Notes: a model not told the origin generated them from the sequence alone. A stretch of DNA of 64,000 bases from Blastocatellia bacterium (GCA_016789265.1 JAEUQK010000001.1:62001-126000), one strand, 5' to 3'. Positions 1 through 9,030 are shown, counted from the first letter of the stretch. Numbers and translations: made by a program.

Positions 1-61
1 AAAAGAAAATAGACAGTGCAAAGACCGAATTCGAGGGCCGATCCGGAAATGGACCGGCCAT

Positions 62-1561
62 TTATTTCTTTTCGAATTCGACCAAAAAAGCCGTCATGCC
101 GCTTCCGCCTACGTTGAAACGATATCTGATAGCGTAGCCCTGCTCCGCCAATCTAAACATCGGATAGTGTTTCTCGTTCCATTTCACATCGCGAAACGCG
201 ACCCAGAAACGATCGCCTGACATTTCCGATAGGTCGATCCTCCGCACTCCATCGAAACCGCGAGGCAGAAAATACGCCTTGTCCTCCGCCACCTCAGTAT
301 TGCCATCGACCTTCACGATGCTGATATTCGGGTCGTTTCGGGTCCCAAACCACACGTGATATGCGATCAGATCTTCAAACACATAGATGGTTTGAGGGGA
401 ATCCGTCGGGATATCTGTCGCAAGCCTTTCCCACGCGCACCAGATCTGCGGTGCGCTTTCTGCTTTGGCATAATTTACGAAGCCGGCCCCAATGAGAAAT
501 ATCGCCACTGTGAGGAGACCATACCTCACAATTCGATTCGAGATCTCCGTCAAGAAGACGGCAGCGAGCATCAGAATCGGAGCGAAGATCACGATCAAAT
601 GTCGCGAGCCCCAGATCGAATACGGAGAAATCCAGCTTATCGCAAAGGCAATTACCATAGGCACCAACGTGATGATACCGAGAAGCCAAAACCGTTCGTG
701 TCCGTCATTTTTCCTCCACTCGATGAGGTAAATGAGTTTTGCCGCGGCGATAACTACTACTAGCGGCAAAGTGATCTGTATTATCGTCGAAGGCTCGGTA
801 CTGCTCACCTGATAATAGAACGGCTCGACCATGTCGAACACCAGATCGAACATCGATCGCAGGCCGGGTCTAGCGATCCAGCCGATATTCTGAGAAACAT
901 CCGACCCGGCATTCGCGGCCTTTATTATCGTGATCATCCATGGAACGAACGCCGCGAGGTCGATGCCAAACATGATCAGAACGTGCCTGAGCTTTATCCT
1001 CTGAAGAATGGCGATAACAACAACCTCGCCGATAACGATCAGCCAGCCGAAATAATGCGTATGAATCAGCAGAACATTAACGGTCGTCAATATCCAGATG
1101 TTTTTGCCGCGAAAGAAAAAGCGCGAGAAAAGCCAGAGGGAGACGAGCGAAAGAAACAGCAAAAGGCTGTACATCCTCACTTCCTGCGCGTATTTGATGA
1201 GCGAACCGTTGACCGCAAAGAACAACAAGGCCAACAGAAATGCCGAGGTTTTCAGCTTAAGTTCCCTACACAAGCTTATGAATGGATAGATCGAAGCAGA
1301 CGAACACACTACAGAGAATAAGCGTAGCCAAAACACGCCTTCGCCACCGATGCCGGCCCAGGCTTTCAACAGCACATAAAACAATGGCGGGTGTATAAGG
1401 TCCTGAGCAACGAACCCGAAGAGCGAACTCCAAGAATGTTCGGCAGCATGGATGCTGAAGATCTCATCAAACCACAGACAAGCATCCGTCAAACGCCACA
1501 CCCGAATGGCAACGTAGATCAGGCAAAGTCCTGCTATTAGAATTCCGCGTTTTCCGGTCAT
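62..1561 (-). CDS. GT39/ArnT-like membrane glycosyltransferase
   Basis: Polytopic inner-membrane protein of about 499 aa that resembles the dolichyl-phosphate-mannose/undecaprenyl-phosphate sugar transferase superfamily (GT-C fold). The first membrane helix (GILIAGLCLIYVAIRVWRL) is followed by an acidic WFDE motif in the first extracytoplasmic loop, where this superfamily keeps its catalytic acid. Many hydrophobic helices follow, then a soluble C-terminal domain. I place the start at the ATG at 1561, directly before the first helix; a TTG at 1627 would add 22 residues. Neither has a clear Shine-Dalgarno. It is the last gene of a minus-strand group with the cysteine dioxygenase. Sugar donor and acceptor cannot be told from the sequence. 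Confidence 0.75.
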   Translation of the reverse strand: MTGKRGILIAGLCLIYVAIRVWRLTDACLWFDEIFSIHAAEHSWSSLFGFVAQDLIHPPLFYVLLKAWAGIGGEGVFWLRLFSVVCSSASIYPFISLCRELKLKTSAFLLALLFFAVNGSLIKYAQEVRMYSLLLFLSLVSLWLFSRFFFRGKNIWILTTVNVLLIHTHYFGWLIVIGEVVVIAILQRIKLRHVLIMFGIDLAAFVPWMITIIKAANAGSDVSQNIGWIARPGLRSMFDLVFDMVEPFYYQVSSTEPSTIIQITLPLVVVIAAAKLIYLIEWRKNDGHERFWLLGIITLVPMVIAFAISWISPYSIWGSRHLIVIFAPILMLAAVFLTEISNRIVRYGLLTVAIFLIGAGFVNYAKAESAPQIWCAWERLATDIPTDSPQTIYVFEDLIAYHVWFGTRNDPNISIVKVDGNTEVAEDKAYFLPRGFDGVRRIDLSEMSGDRFWVAFRDVKWNEKHYPMFRLAEQGYAIRYRFNVGGSGMTAFLVEFEKK

Positions 1562-1654
1562 CGTAGAGGAAAGAAACTGAAAAATGCGAACTGACAACCA
1601 ATAACTGGCAGAGAACTTTCGTCCCAAAACAGCTAATGGTCTGAAGTTATCGGT

Positions 1655-2230
1655 TTACAGTTGAATACCGTCGCAAAGCCTTCCGTCGATACTTGTATAA
1701 CACAGCGTCACTTCCTTGAACGTGTCGGTGTCGCGGCAATACGAGAGGCATCGGTCGTAAGGTTTGGAATAGATATGAATACTTACGGCTCGTTCGTCGT
1801 ATTCGGCAAGGTTCAGAACCTGGTGGATCGGTTCTTCAAGATCTACTGTAGCGGCCAGGCATTCAGCAAGTTCAAATGAATTAGTTTCACGAAGTTTACA
1901 ATAACCAAGCGATTCGTTTATCTCTTCGATCGCAAAATTCTGTCCCTTTAGCCTTCCGATCGGGACCGTCATCCAGCACCGTTGATCCCAATGATTATGC
2001 ACCCGGGAGACCTGGCCCTTCTCCCAGCAGATCGCCATCATCTCGAACCGGTTGTCTTTATATATCAAATTACGCGTATAAAATTTCGGGCTAAAGTGAA
2101 GATATTTATCGAGTGAGGACAGCTCAACAGGATGGCTGTTCAGGAACTCATAGACCGGCTCGCAGACGAATAATTCGTCCGGTATTTCGCAGAGGCCTTT
2201 GACCAAAGTACTTATTTCGACTGTTGCCAT
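1655..2230 (-). CDS. Cysteine dioxygenase type I family protein
   Basis: 191-aa cupin protein of the cysteine dioxygenase family, which oxidises cysteine to cysteine sulfinate with non-haem Fe(II). The family block is clear: YTRNLIYKDNRFEMMAICW, then VSRVHNHWDQRCWMTV, which holds the two iron-binding histidines (HNH), and a later LAEYDERAVSIHIYSKPYDRC segment with the third. Length fits bacterial members (about 170-200 aa). It starts 3 bases after the stop of the upstream 156-aa gene, so the two are probably co-transcribed. Some family members act on 3-mercaptopropionate or other thiols, so the exact substrate is not proven. Confidence 0.88.
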   Translation of the reverse strand: MATVEISTLVKGLCEIPDELFVCEPVYEFLNSHPVELSSLDKYLHFSPKFYTRNLIYKDNRFEMMAICWEKGQVSRVHNHWDQRCWMTVPIGRLKGQNFAIEEINESLGYCKLRETNSFELAECLAATVDLEEPIHQVLNLAEYDERAVSIHIYSKPYDRCLSYCRDTDTFKEVTLCYTSIDGRLCDGIQL

Positions 2231-2233
2231 TTA

Positions 2234-2704
2234 CTAAACGCCTTGTACGGTTCTGACCACAAGCTTCTTGATCTCCTCTGGACACCCCTGAATAAGGTCG
2301 ATCCTTGGCCAGATCTCAAGGTGAGGATGCTGCACCGATTCATTCAAATGGACAATTACCCAGTTTGAAGACACCCCATCATATAGATACCCTTTTGCGG
2401 GACTCACGCGGCCATCAACAACGGTCTGCGGTTTGAACTTTTTTGCCTCTTGCTGAGCCGCTCTGATCGCATTTATAGTTTCTGGGTCCGCTACTCCGCT
2501 ACATCTGACCACAGATAGCGACTTCTGAAATTCCGGAGACCGGCCTCCCGGAGGCGGGTTTTTCGACATTACGGTCAGCAGATACTGAACCAACAGAACG
2601 TCCTCGCGAAGATTTGACGCAGGCATTGCACCGACGACCTGATCGACGTTAAAGAATACCGGCAGTGTGGGATTCGAAGCTTGGGGTGCTAAAAGGTGTG
2701 CCAT
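2234..2704 (-). CDS. Conserved-type hypothetical protein, 156 aa
   Basis: I do not recognise this soluble protein with certainty. It has no signal peptide or membrane helix. The middle part (LREDVLLVQYLLTVM, later VADPETINAIRAAQQEAKKF) resembles the helical layout of peptidoglycan-binding-like domains, in which a repeat unit is followed by 'D..T..A...FQ', but the match is weak. The ATG at 2704 is preceded by GGAG at about 7 bases, which supports this start. It lies upstream of and close to the cysteine dioxygenase gene. Confidence 0.6.
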   Translation of the reverse strand: MAHLLAPQASNPTLPVFFNVDQVVGAMPASNLREDVLLVQYLLTVMSKNPPPGGRSPEFQKSLSVVRCSGVADPETINAIRAAQQEAKKFKPQTVVDGRVSPAKGYLYDGVSSNWVIVHLNESVQHPHLEIWPRIDLIQGCPEEIKKLVVRTVQGV

Positions 2705-2790
2705 CTTCTTACTCCATCAAAAATATATTATCTCACTCAGATCCGCAAAACCGTTTATATGACAGAGGAGACCGGAACATTTTGTAGAGC

Positions 2791-4686
2791 CTACTTCCTT
2801 AAGAACTCTAGAAACTCCTGCTCGTTTCTCGTCAGGCCCGGGAATGTTGCTATAGTCTTACCGTCAGCATCTACTAACGCATAGAACGGCAATGCGACGG
2901 TGTTGTACATCTCCTGTTCCATCTGCTGCTGTTTTTCATAGATCTCGCCCTCACCGTCCGTGTAAAGCCGGGCGAGAACAAATTTATTCATCTCCGCGGC
3001 AACGGCCGGCTTTGGAAAGATGTTTGCCTCCATCCACCGGCAATTGGTACACGTGTAGCCCGTGAAATCGATGAAGATCCGTTTGTTCTCCGCTTTCGCT
3101 TTTTGAAGCGCCGCTTCGTAATTATTCGTGATCCAAGCCGGCTCGCCCGAACCGCCGCCGAACTTATTCGCGGCGGATACTTCAAGTTCGGGCGGCAGGA
3201 AAGCCTCCAGTTCGCCAAGTTTTGCGCCGAAAAGACCCGTAATTAGATAAAAACTGATCGCGAGACTCAATATCGCAGAAACCAATCTGAAGGCCCCGAT
3301 CCGCTCTGGTTTTGAATCGTGAGAAAGCTGAAACTTACCGAGCAAATACAGCGACAAGATAACGCCGATAGCGATCCAGATCGCAAGCACGACGCTGCGC
3401 GTGAAGATTCCCCATTTCCATACAAGGTCAACGTTTGAAATGAATTTCATTGCGGCCGCGACCTCGAGAAAACCCATCGCGACCTTGACCGAGTTCATCC
3501 ATCCGCCGGCACGAGGCAATTGCGAGACCCATTGCGGAGCGACCGCGAGCACAAAGAACGGCAATGCAAAAACCGTCGAGAAGGCGAGCATCCCGACCAG
3601 CGGCATCTGCCAGTTTCCCTGCGACGCGGAAACTAAGATCGTTCCTACGAAAGGCGAGGTACACGTGAAGGACGTCAGCGTGAACGTCAAACCCATCAAT
3701 AAAGCGCCTACGACGCCGCTCCCTTCACCTTCGTGCGAACGCGTTACGCTATCGAGTTTGGTGAGAATTCCGGTCGGGATCGTGATCTCGTATGCACCGA
3801 AAAGATTGAATGCAAAAAAAAGAAAGACCGCGGCGATCAGAATGTTCACCCACGGATTCGCTGCGAAAAGGTTAATGCCCGCCGCACCGACAAAGATCGC
3901 AAGCAGCATCCCGACCAAAGTGAATGTTGCGACGATGCCGATCGAATATATCGTTGCTAACCGCACAGCCTTGGTCCTGGAGCCCGCCGAATGATTCGTA
4001 AAATACGATACCGTTATCGGGATCATCGGAAACACACACGGCGTAAGCAGCGACAGCGCGCCCAGCGTTGCCGCTAGCCAGATGAATGACCAAATGTCAG
4101 TCGGCGTTTGGCTGTTAATTGCCTGGGTTGGAGTGGGCGCGGAGGACTGGCCCGGACTCTCGACAACCGCTTCCGGTATACCTCCGACCTTTTTGACGTC
4201 TTCCTCACCTGCAAACGTAACCCTTTTGCTCCGCGGCGGCAGACAGAAAGTGTCGTTACAAAGTTGAAATCTGACGTCGAGGGCGATAGCGTCCGAAGGA
4301 GCGTTCTCCAGAGCCTTAAGCGGTACCGTAAATTCAGCTCGTTCCGTAAAGAACTTAGTTTCAAGCGCCTTACCGTTAATGATGAAGTTATTATCGGGTT
4401 TTATCTGGGGCTGAGGCGTTAAGATCTTGCCGGCGATCTCAAACATATTTCCAACCGGGACCTTTATTGTCGTTGCGATCGGCCCGCCGTCCGGTTGATC
4501 GAGTGCATAAAGATGCCAACCGGGTTCGACCTCGGCGATGAGTTTTACGGATACTGCCGCTTCCTTGCTGATCTCTTTACCTTTCGAATCAGAGTCAAGT
4601 CGCCACTTTGTCGGATTTTGCGCGATAGCAGCTGTGGAGAGCAGCAAAATGATCGTTATGTATTTCAGATGGTGAAGAAGCTTCAT
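2791..4686 (-). CDS. dsbD: Thiol:disulfide interchange protein DsbD
   Basis: 631-aa membrane protein that moves electrons from cytoplasmic thioredoxin to the periplasm. Order of parts: signal peptide (KYITIILLLSTAAIAQ); periplasmic N-terminal domain with its cysteine pair in CNDTFCLPP; a central helical bundle with the two membrane cysteines in LTPCVFPMIP and TSFTCTSPF; and a C-terminal thioredoxin-like domain with CTNC in TGYTCTNCRWME. The open frame extends to 4869, but the ATG at 4686 sits right before the signal peptide and has AAGGA about 8 bases upstream, so I choose it. It is divergent from the pyruvate dehydrogenase genes, with about 160 bp between them. Confidence 0.93.
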   Translation of the reverse strand: MKLLHHLKYITIILLLSTAAIAQNPTKWRLDSDSKGKEISKEAAVSVKLIAEVEPGWHLYALDQPDGGPIATTIKVPVGNMFEIAGKILTPQPQIKPDNNFIINGKALETKFFTERAEFTVPLKALENAPSDAIALDVRFQLCNDTFCLPPRSKRVTFAGEEDVKKVGGIPEAVVESPGQSSAPTPTQAINSQTPTDIWSFIWLAATLGALSLLTPCVFPMIPITVSYFTNHSAGSRTKAVRLATIYSIGIVATFTLVGMLLAIFVGAAGINLFAANPWVNILIAAVFLFFAFNLFGAYEITIPTGILTKLDSVTRSHEGEGSGVVGALLMGLTFTLTSFTCTSPFVGTILVSASQGNWQMPLVGMLAFSTVFALPFFVLAVAPQWVSQLPRAGGWMNSVKVAMGFLEVAAAMKFISNVDLVWKWGIFTRSVVLAIWIAIGVILSLYLLGKFQLSHDSKPERIGAFRLVSAILSLAISFYLITGLFGAKLGELEAFLPPELEVSAANKFGGGSGEPAWITNNYEAALQKAKAENKRIFIDFTGYTCTNCRWMEANIFPKPAVAAEMNKFVLARLYTDGEGEIYEKQQQMEQEMYNTVALPFYALVDADGKTIATFPGLTRNEQEFLEFLRK

Positions 4687-4759
4687 CGTCGTCCTTAATA
4701 GTATTATTTGAAGATAAATATCGCCAACAGTGATCGCGATCAGTCCGGTAAATACGGTT

Positions 4760-4788
4760 TTGCAGAAACCAGACCCCTCGCCTATAAT
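4760..4788 (+). promoter_or_regulatory. Putative sigma-70 promoter of the pyruvate dehydrogenase genes
   Basis: A perfect TATAAT lies at 4783-4788, with a weak -35 (TTGCAG, 4760-4765) 17 bases upstream. Transcription would begin near 4795, giving a leader of about 50 bases before the TTG start of E1alpha at 4846. This is downstream of an ATG at 4708 in the same frame, which argues against that longer start. Confidence 0.55.
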
Positions 4789-4831
4789 AATGAGTTTACG
4801 CCGAATATTTATTCGCGATCTTTTGCAGTTC

Positions 4832-4836
4832 GGAGG
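4832..4836 (+). promoter_or_regulatory. Shine-Dalgarno deciding the TTG start of E1alpha
   Basis: GGAGG lies 9 bases before the TTG at 4846. No comparable site precedes the ATG at 4708. Confidence 0.65.
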
Positions 4837-4845
4837 GGCATAACC

Positions 4846-5979
4846 TTGCCAAAAGCAGCAGTTAGTCACAAAACAGCGGGCGATCGGAACGGATCGGCCG
4901 CAAAATCCACCAAACCGTCAAAGGCGAAAGCCGATAAGAACGGAAATGAGGATTTCGCTATCGTTGAACTCGCTAAGGCGGAGTATCAGAAGCGCCGCAA
5001 ATCGCAATTCGAAGCGATCAAGAAGACAGACAAGAAACTTCTTCGCGAAATGCTCTACCAAATGGTGCTTGGCCGCAGATTCGAAGAGAAGTGCGCCGAA
5101 GTTTACCGCATGGGCAAGATCGGCGGTTTTTGCCACCTGTATATCGGCCAGGAAGCTATTGGCGTCGGTTCGATGATGGCGTTAAAGCCCTCGGACATGG
5201 TGATCACCTCTTACCGCGATCACGTGCAGGCGATGGTCAAGGGCATCTCGCCCGAAGCCGTTATGGCTGAGCTTTATGGTAAAGAAGGCGGCTGCGTAAA
5301 AGGCAAAGGCGGTTCGATGCACATGTTTTCCGCCGAGCATGAATTCTTTGGCGGACACGGTATCGTCGGCGGCCAGATCGGTGTCGGAACCGGTATGGCG
5401 TACGCTGCAAAATACAAAGGAACCGATCAGGTCACGTTATGCTTCTTCGGAGAGGCGGCGGTTAATCAGGGTATTTTCCACGAATCGCTAAATATGGCAC
5501 AGCTATGGAAGCTGCCCATTATTTACATCTGCGAGAACAACCAGTACGGAATGGGCACGTCGCAGGACCGAGCACTGAGCACTCGCAATATCGCAAAGAA
5601 AGCCGACGCATTTGAAATGGCGAATGAGTTCGTTGATGGAATGGACGTAATGGCGGTTCGCGAGGCCACCCTACGTGCGATAAAACGTGCCCGCGAAGAA
5701 TCGCTTCCGACGCTATTGGAAGTTAGAGCATATCGATACATGGGCCACTCGATGTCTGATCCCGGTAACTATCGAACGCGAGAAGAGATCGCGAAATATC
5801 AGGAACGCGACCCGATCGTGCTGTTCAAGGACAGCCTTAAGGAAGCCAAGGTTTTGACAGAAAAAGATTTTGAGAGCATCGAACGAGAGGCCGTCGAAGC
5901 AACCGCCAGAGCGGTCAGATTCGCAGATGAAAGTCCATATCCGGCGGGAGATGAGCTGTTAACCGACGTATTTGCATAA
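4846..5979 (+). CDS. pdhA: Pyruvate dehydrogenase E1 component, alpha subunit
   Basis: Thiamine-diphosphate subunit of the pyruvate dehydrogenase complex, which decarboxylates pyruvate and passes the acetyl group to E2. The cofactor region is visible as FFGEAAVNQGIFHESLN...ICENN, a variant of the GDGA...NN motif, and the regulatory-loop-like segment is RYMGHSMSDPGNYRTREE. I choose the TTG at 4846 (377 aa, normal for the family) because GGAGG at 4832-4836 lies 9 bases before it and a TATAAT box sits just upstream. The frame stays open to an ATG at 4708, but that would lie upstream of the promoter and add a low-complexity tail. E1beta follows 2 bases after the stop. A branched-chain 2-oxoacid role is less likely but cannot be excluded. 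Confidence 0.9.
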   Translation: MPKAAVSHKTAGDRNGSAAKSTKPSKAKADKNGNEDFAIVELAKAEYQKRRKSQFEAIKKTDKKLLREMLYQMVLGRRFEEKCAEVYRMGKIGGFCHLYIGQEAIGVGSMMALKPSDMVITSYRDHVQAMVKGISPEAVMAELYGKEGGCVKGKGGSMHMFSAEHEFFGGHGIVGGQIGVGTGMAYAAKYKGTDQVTLCFFGEAAVNQGIFHESLNMAQLWKLPIIYICENNQYGMGTSQDRALSTRNIAKKADAFEMANEFVDGMDVMAVREATLRAIKRAREESLPTLLEVRAYRYMGHSMSDPGNYRTREEIAKYQERDPIVLFKDSLKEAKVLTEKDFESIEREAVEATARAVRFADESPYPAGDELLTDVFA

Positions 5980-5981
5980 TT

Positions 5982-6965
5982 ATGGCTGTTTTAACGATTC
6001 GTGATGCACTGAACCAAGCATTACGAGAAGAAATAATCAGAGACGAAAACGTTTTCGTCATGGGCGAAGAGGTTGCCGAATACGACGGTGCCTACAAAGT
6101 GACGCGCGGATTGTGGAAGGAGTTTGGCGATAAGCGTGTCGTTGATACTCCGATCACCGAACTTGGTTTTGCGGCCGTCGGGGTCGGTGCGGCGATGGCT
6201 GGCCTGAGGCCCGTTATCGAGTTCATGACTTGGAATTTCTCGATCCTCGCCTCTGACCAGATCATCAACCACGCAGCGGCGATGCGGTATATGTCCGGCG
6301 GGCAGTTCAAAGTGCCGATCGTTTTCCGTGGACCGAACGGCTCGGCGTATCAGGTATCTTCGCAGCATTCACATGCGATAGAGTCGATGTACGCAAACTT
6401 TCCCGGCCTCAAGGTCGTAATGCCTTCAACCGCCGCGGATGCAAAGGGGCTTCTGAAAGCATCGATCCGCGATGACAATCCTGTGATCTTCATGGAACAG
6501 GAACGCATGTACGGACTTAAGGGTGAAGTTCCGGAAGACGAGGACTTTATCATTCCACTCGGCGTAGCCGACGTTAAACGAGAAGGTTCGGATTGCACCA
6601 TAGTGGCCCGTTCGATGACCGTACCCTTGGCTTTACAGGCTGCCGAGAAGATCCAGGCAGAATTCGACGTTTCTGTCGAGGTCATCGATCCGCGTACCAT
6701 CAAACCGCTCGACATTGACACGATCACCAATTCTGTAAAGAAGACGAATCGCCTCGTGATCGCCGAAGAATCGCATTCATTTGCATCAGTGGGTGCCGAG
6801 ATCGCGTATCAGGTGATGGATACTGCGTTCGATTATCTCGACGCGCCGATCAAACGAATTTCAACAGCGGAGACACCGATACCGTATGCGAAAAACCTCG
6901 AAGCCGCCGCGCTCCCGAGCGTTGAAAGTATCATCGCGGCTGTAAAGGAAGTTTGTTATTTATAG
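5982..6965 (+). CDS. pdhB: Pyruvate dehydrogenase E1 component, beta subunit
   Basis: 327-aa partner of E1alpha that completes the heterotetrameric E1 and binds the E2 peripheral domain. Family features are clear: an N-terminal LTIRDALNQALREE...VFVMGEEV block, the central MTWNFSILASDQIINHAAAMRYMSGGQ block, and the C-terminal transketolase-type domain with EVIDPRTIKPLD and VIAEESHSFASVGAEI. Length is standard. It begins 2 bases after the E1alpha stop, so translation is likely coupled. Its own stop codon is followed at once by the start of a small secreted protein gene. Confidence 0.94.
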   Translation: MAVLTIRDALNQALREEIIRDENVFVMGEEVAEYDGAYKVTRGLWKEFGDKRVVDTPITELGFAAVGVGAAMAGLRPVIEFMTWNFSILASDQIINHAAAMRYMSGGQFKVPIVFRGPNGSAYQVSSQHSHAIESMYANFPGLKVVMPSTAADAKGLLKASIRDDNPVIFMEQERMYGLKGEVPEDEDFIIPLGVADVKREGSDCTIVARSMTVPLALQAAEKIQAEFDVSVEVIDPRTIKPLDIDTITNSVKKTNRLVIAEESHSFASVGAEIAYQVMDTAFDYLDAPIKRISTAETPIPYAKNLEAAALPSVESIIAAVKEVCYL

Positions 6966-7304
6966 ATGGTGAACGATCGAGTCGTAAAACTTGGTTCCCT
7001 GTTAATGGCCTTGGTTGTTGCCTCGGCGGTTTTTGGCCAAGGTTCGGGTTTGCCAAGGTTTCGAAAGCATGAGAGTTACTCGACTGTTCGGATAAAGATG
7101 CTAAAGGCAGGGTGGAAGCCCTATCATGCATCTGACTCCGACGAGTGTAATGGTGACGAACGCTGCGAAGGCAGGCCAGAGATGAAAACTTGTTCTGGCA
7201 CCGGAATGGCATTTTGCGTATTTCTTTGGAAACGAAACGGCAAGACCGCATATATTCAGACCGCCGGAGAAAATACAGCTTTGGAAAGCTATCGTGTCAG
7301 ATGA
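6966..7304 (+). CDS. Small secreted protein of unknown function
   Basis: 112 aa with a convincing signal peptide (KLGSLLMALVVASAVFGQ, cleavage likely after Ala-Val-Phe-Gly-Gln or nearby). The mature part of about 87 residues holds four cysteines in the pattern DEC, ERC, KTC, AFC, which could form two disulfides outside the cytoplasm. I recognise no family. The ATG follows the E1beta stop directly, and the stop overlaps the next start (ATGA), so it is transcribed with the dehydrogenase genes although nothing links it to pyruvate metabolism. Confidence 0.7.
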   Translation: MVNDRVVKLGSLLMALVVASAVFGQGSGLPRFRKHESYSTVRIKMLKAGWKPYHASDSDECNGDERCEGRPEMKTCSGTGMAFCVFLWKRNGKTAYIQTAGENTALESYRVR

Positions 7305-7708
7305 GCATTGTGGATAAAAAAGCTGCAAAACAGGAATACAAGGCGTCACACCGGCCGATGGGCGTCTTTCAGATAAGGAACACTCAAAACGAAAAGATCT
7401 TCGTCGATTCGAGCATTAATGTGCCCGGGAAGATCAATCGGCTAAGATTTCAATTGAACGCCGGTGTTCATAAGGACAAAGGCCTTCAGACTGAATGGAA
7501 TGAGTTCGGGGAAAGTGCCTTCGAGTTCGAGATACTTGAGCCGGTCGAACCTCGCGATGACCCGAATTATGATTACGCGGGCGACCTGAAGATACTTGAA
7601 ACCCTCTGGCTTGAAAAGCTGGAGCCGTACGGCGAGAACGGGTACAACGATAGGAAAATGACACAGGAAGAGCGCTTGCGGATGATCGCCGCGAACCGAA
7701 AGATCTGA
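7301..7708 (+). CDS. GIY-YIG nuclease family protein
   Basis: 135-aa protein similar to the short cytoplasmic GIY-YIG proteins of Firmicutes, which begin with KEQYK..KP.MGVF.I and continue with N.K..LQ.EW...GE..F..EILE. Here the matching parts are KQEYKASHRPMGVFQIRN, GKINRLRFQLNAGVHKDK and LQTEWNEFGESAFEFEILE. The GIY and YIG signature tyrosines are replaced (GVF...FVDS), so nuclease activity is uncertain. The start at 7301 overlaps the upstream stop in an ATGA; the longer open frame from 7190 lies inside the preceding gene. The gene sits between E1beta and E2. Confidence 0.75.
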   Translation: MSIVDKKAAKQEYKASHRPMGVFQIRNTQNEKIFVDSSINVPGKINRLRFQLNAGVHKDKGLQTEWNEFGESAFEFEILEPVEPRDDPNYDYAGDLKILETLWLEKLEPYGENGYNDRKMTQEERLRMIAANRKI

Positions 7709-7712
7709 ATTT

Positions 7713-9014
7713 ATGGCTGAAAAATTCCTAATGCCGAAACTGTCGCCCACGATGGAAGAGGGACAGATCTCCCGATGGGTGAAGAACGAAGGTGACAAGT
7801 TTGACGCGAATGAAACGCTCGCCGAGGTCGATACCGACAAAGCGACGATGGAAATGACCGCCCTTAGCGGCGGCACCTTGCTGAAAATATTGAAGCAGGC
7901 CGGGGACACCGCCTTACTCGGCGAGGCTATCGCGATAATCGGAAATGCCGGCGACGACATTTCTGCTCTACTCAACGAAGTCTCAACAAATGGCGGAGGT
8001 AAGCCAGCCGAAGCGCCGAAGTCAGCGCCGCCTGCGGCAGAGGGTGGTTTGTCGCAGCCTGCGAAATCGCCACAACCGATCAGCCAACCTGCGACAGTTC
8101 CTCAGTCGGCGGTCCCCAATTTGCAGTCGAACGGAGGCCGTATGATAGTCTCGCCGATCGCGGCCCGGATGGCGGCGGACAACGGCATTGACCTTCGCTC
8201 AATAACCGGAACGGGACCGAATGGCCGAATTATCAAGCGCGATATCGAAGAAGCTCTTGCGGGTGGAATGCGAACGCCCTCATCTGCAGTCGCGAAGACA
8301 TTCACGCCATCGACCATTGTCGGTGCTTCCGCTTATCACGATGAAACGACATCCAAGATGCGAAACGTCATTGCGTCGCGACTTGTCGAGTCGATCGGCC
8401 CGATCCCGACATTTTATCTTACGGTCGAGATCGAGATGGACAACGTGATAACCACGCGAAAGCAGATCAATGCAACGCTCGACGACGATAGCAAGATCAG
8501 CGTCAACGACATTATTGTCAAAGCGGCGGCAATGTCACTTCTAAAACATCCTTGGGTGAATGCGTCTTATCAGGACAAACATGTCCGTTTTTATGAACAG
8601 GCAGACATCGGCGTAGCTGTGGCCATTGACGAAGGGCTCATTACTCCGGTCGTTCGAGGTGCGAATCTGAAAGGACTAGCCGAGATCTCCGCTGAAATAA
8701 AAGACCTGGCGACAAAAGCAAAAGCTAAAAAACTCCAGCCTGAAGAATACACAGGTGCCACGTTCTCCATCAGCAATCTCGGAATGATGGGCATCAAGGA
8801 ATTTACGGCCATCATCAATCCACCAGAGGCAGCAATACTTGCCGTGGGCGGTGCAAATCCGATACCGGTAGTTCGCGACGGACAGGTTGTTGTGAGAAAC
8901 ATAATGAGTGTCACAATGTCGTGCGACCATCGCGTAGTCGATGGGGCGACCGGAGCAAGATTCCTGCAGACATTCAAGCAAATGCTCGAGAGCCCGGCGA
9001 TGATGCTTCTTTAA
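7713..9014 (+). CDS. pdhC: Pyruvate dehydrogenase E2, dihydrolipoamide acetyltransferase
   Basis: 433-aa core subunit that takes the acetyl group from E1 and gives it to CoA. One N-terminal lipoyl domain carries the lipoylation lysine in DTDKATMEM (about residue 44). An Ala/Pro-rich linker follows, then the peripheral subunit-binding domain (SPIAARMAADNGIDL...GTGPNGRIIKRDIE, about residues 145-185), then the catalytic domain with the active-site motif DHRVVDGATGARFL near the C-terminus. It begins 4 bases after the GIY-YIG gene. No E3 (dihydrolipoamide dehydrogenase) gene is nearby, so E3 must be encoded elsewhere. Confidence 0.95.
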   Translation: MAEKFLMPKLSPTMEEGQISRWVKNEGDKFDANETLAEVDTDKATMEMTALSGGTLLKILKQAGDTALLGEAIAIIGNAGDDISALLNEVSTNGGGKPAEAPKSAPPAAEGGLSQPAKSPQPISQPATVPQSAVPNLQSNGGRMIVSPIAARMAADNGIDLRSITGTGPNGRIIKRDIEEALAGGMRTPSSAVAKTFTPSTIVGASAYHDETTSKMRNVIASRLVESIGPIPTFYLTVEIEMDNVITTRKQINATLDDDSKISVNDIIVKAAAMSLLKHPWVNASYQDKHVRFYEQADIGVAVAIDEGLITPVVRGANLKGLAEISAEIKDLATKAKAKKLQPEEYTGATFSISNLGMMGIKEFTAIINPPEAAILAVGGANPIPVVRDGQVVVRNIMSVTMSCDHRVVDGATGARFLQTFKQMLESPAMMLL

Positions 9015-9030
9015 GTATTTGAAATTCATC

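Noticed and set aside
34-60. Terminator after the GT39 gene
   Set aside because: A GGCCGATCC/GGACCGGCC hairpin is present, but no T-run follows on the minus strand.
2791-4869. Longer DsbD form starting at 4869
   Set aside because: The extra 61 residues overlap the divergent promoter region and precede a clear signal peptide; the ATG at 4686 has its own AAGGA site.
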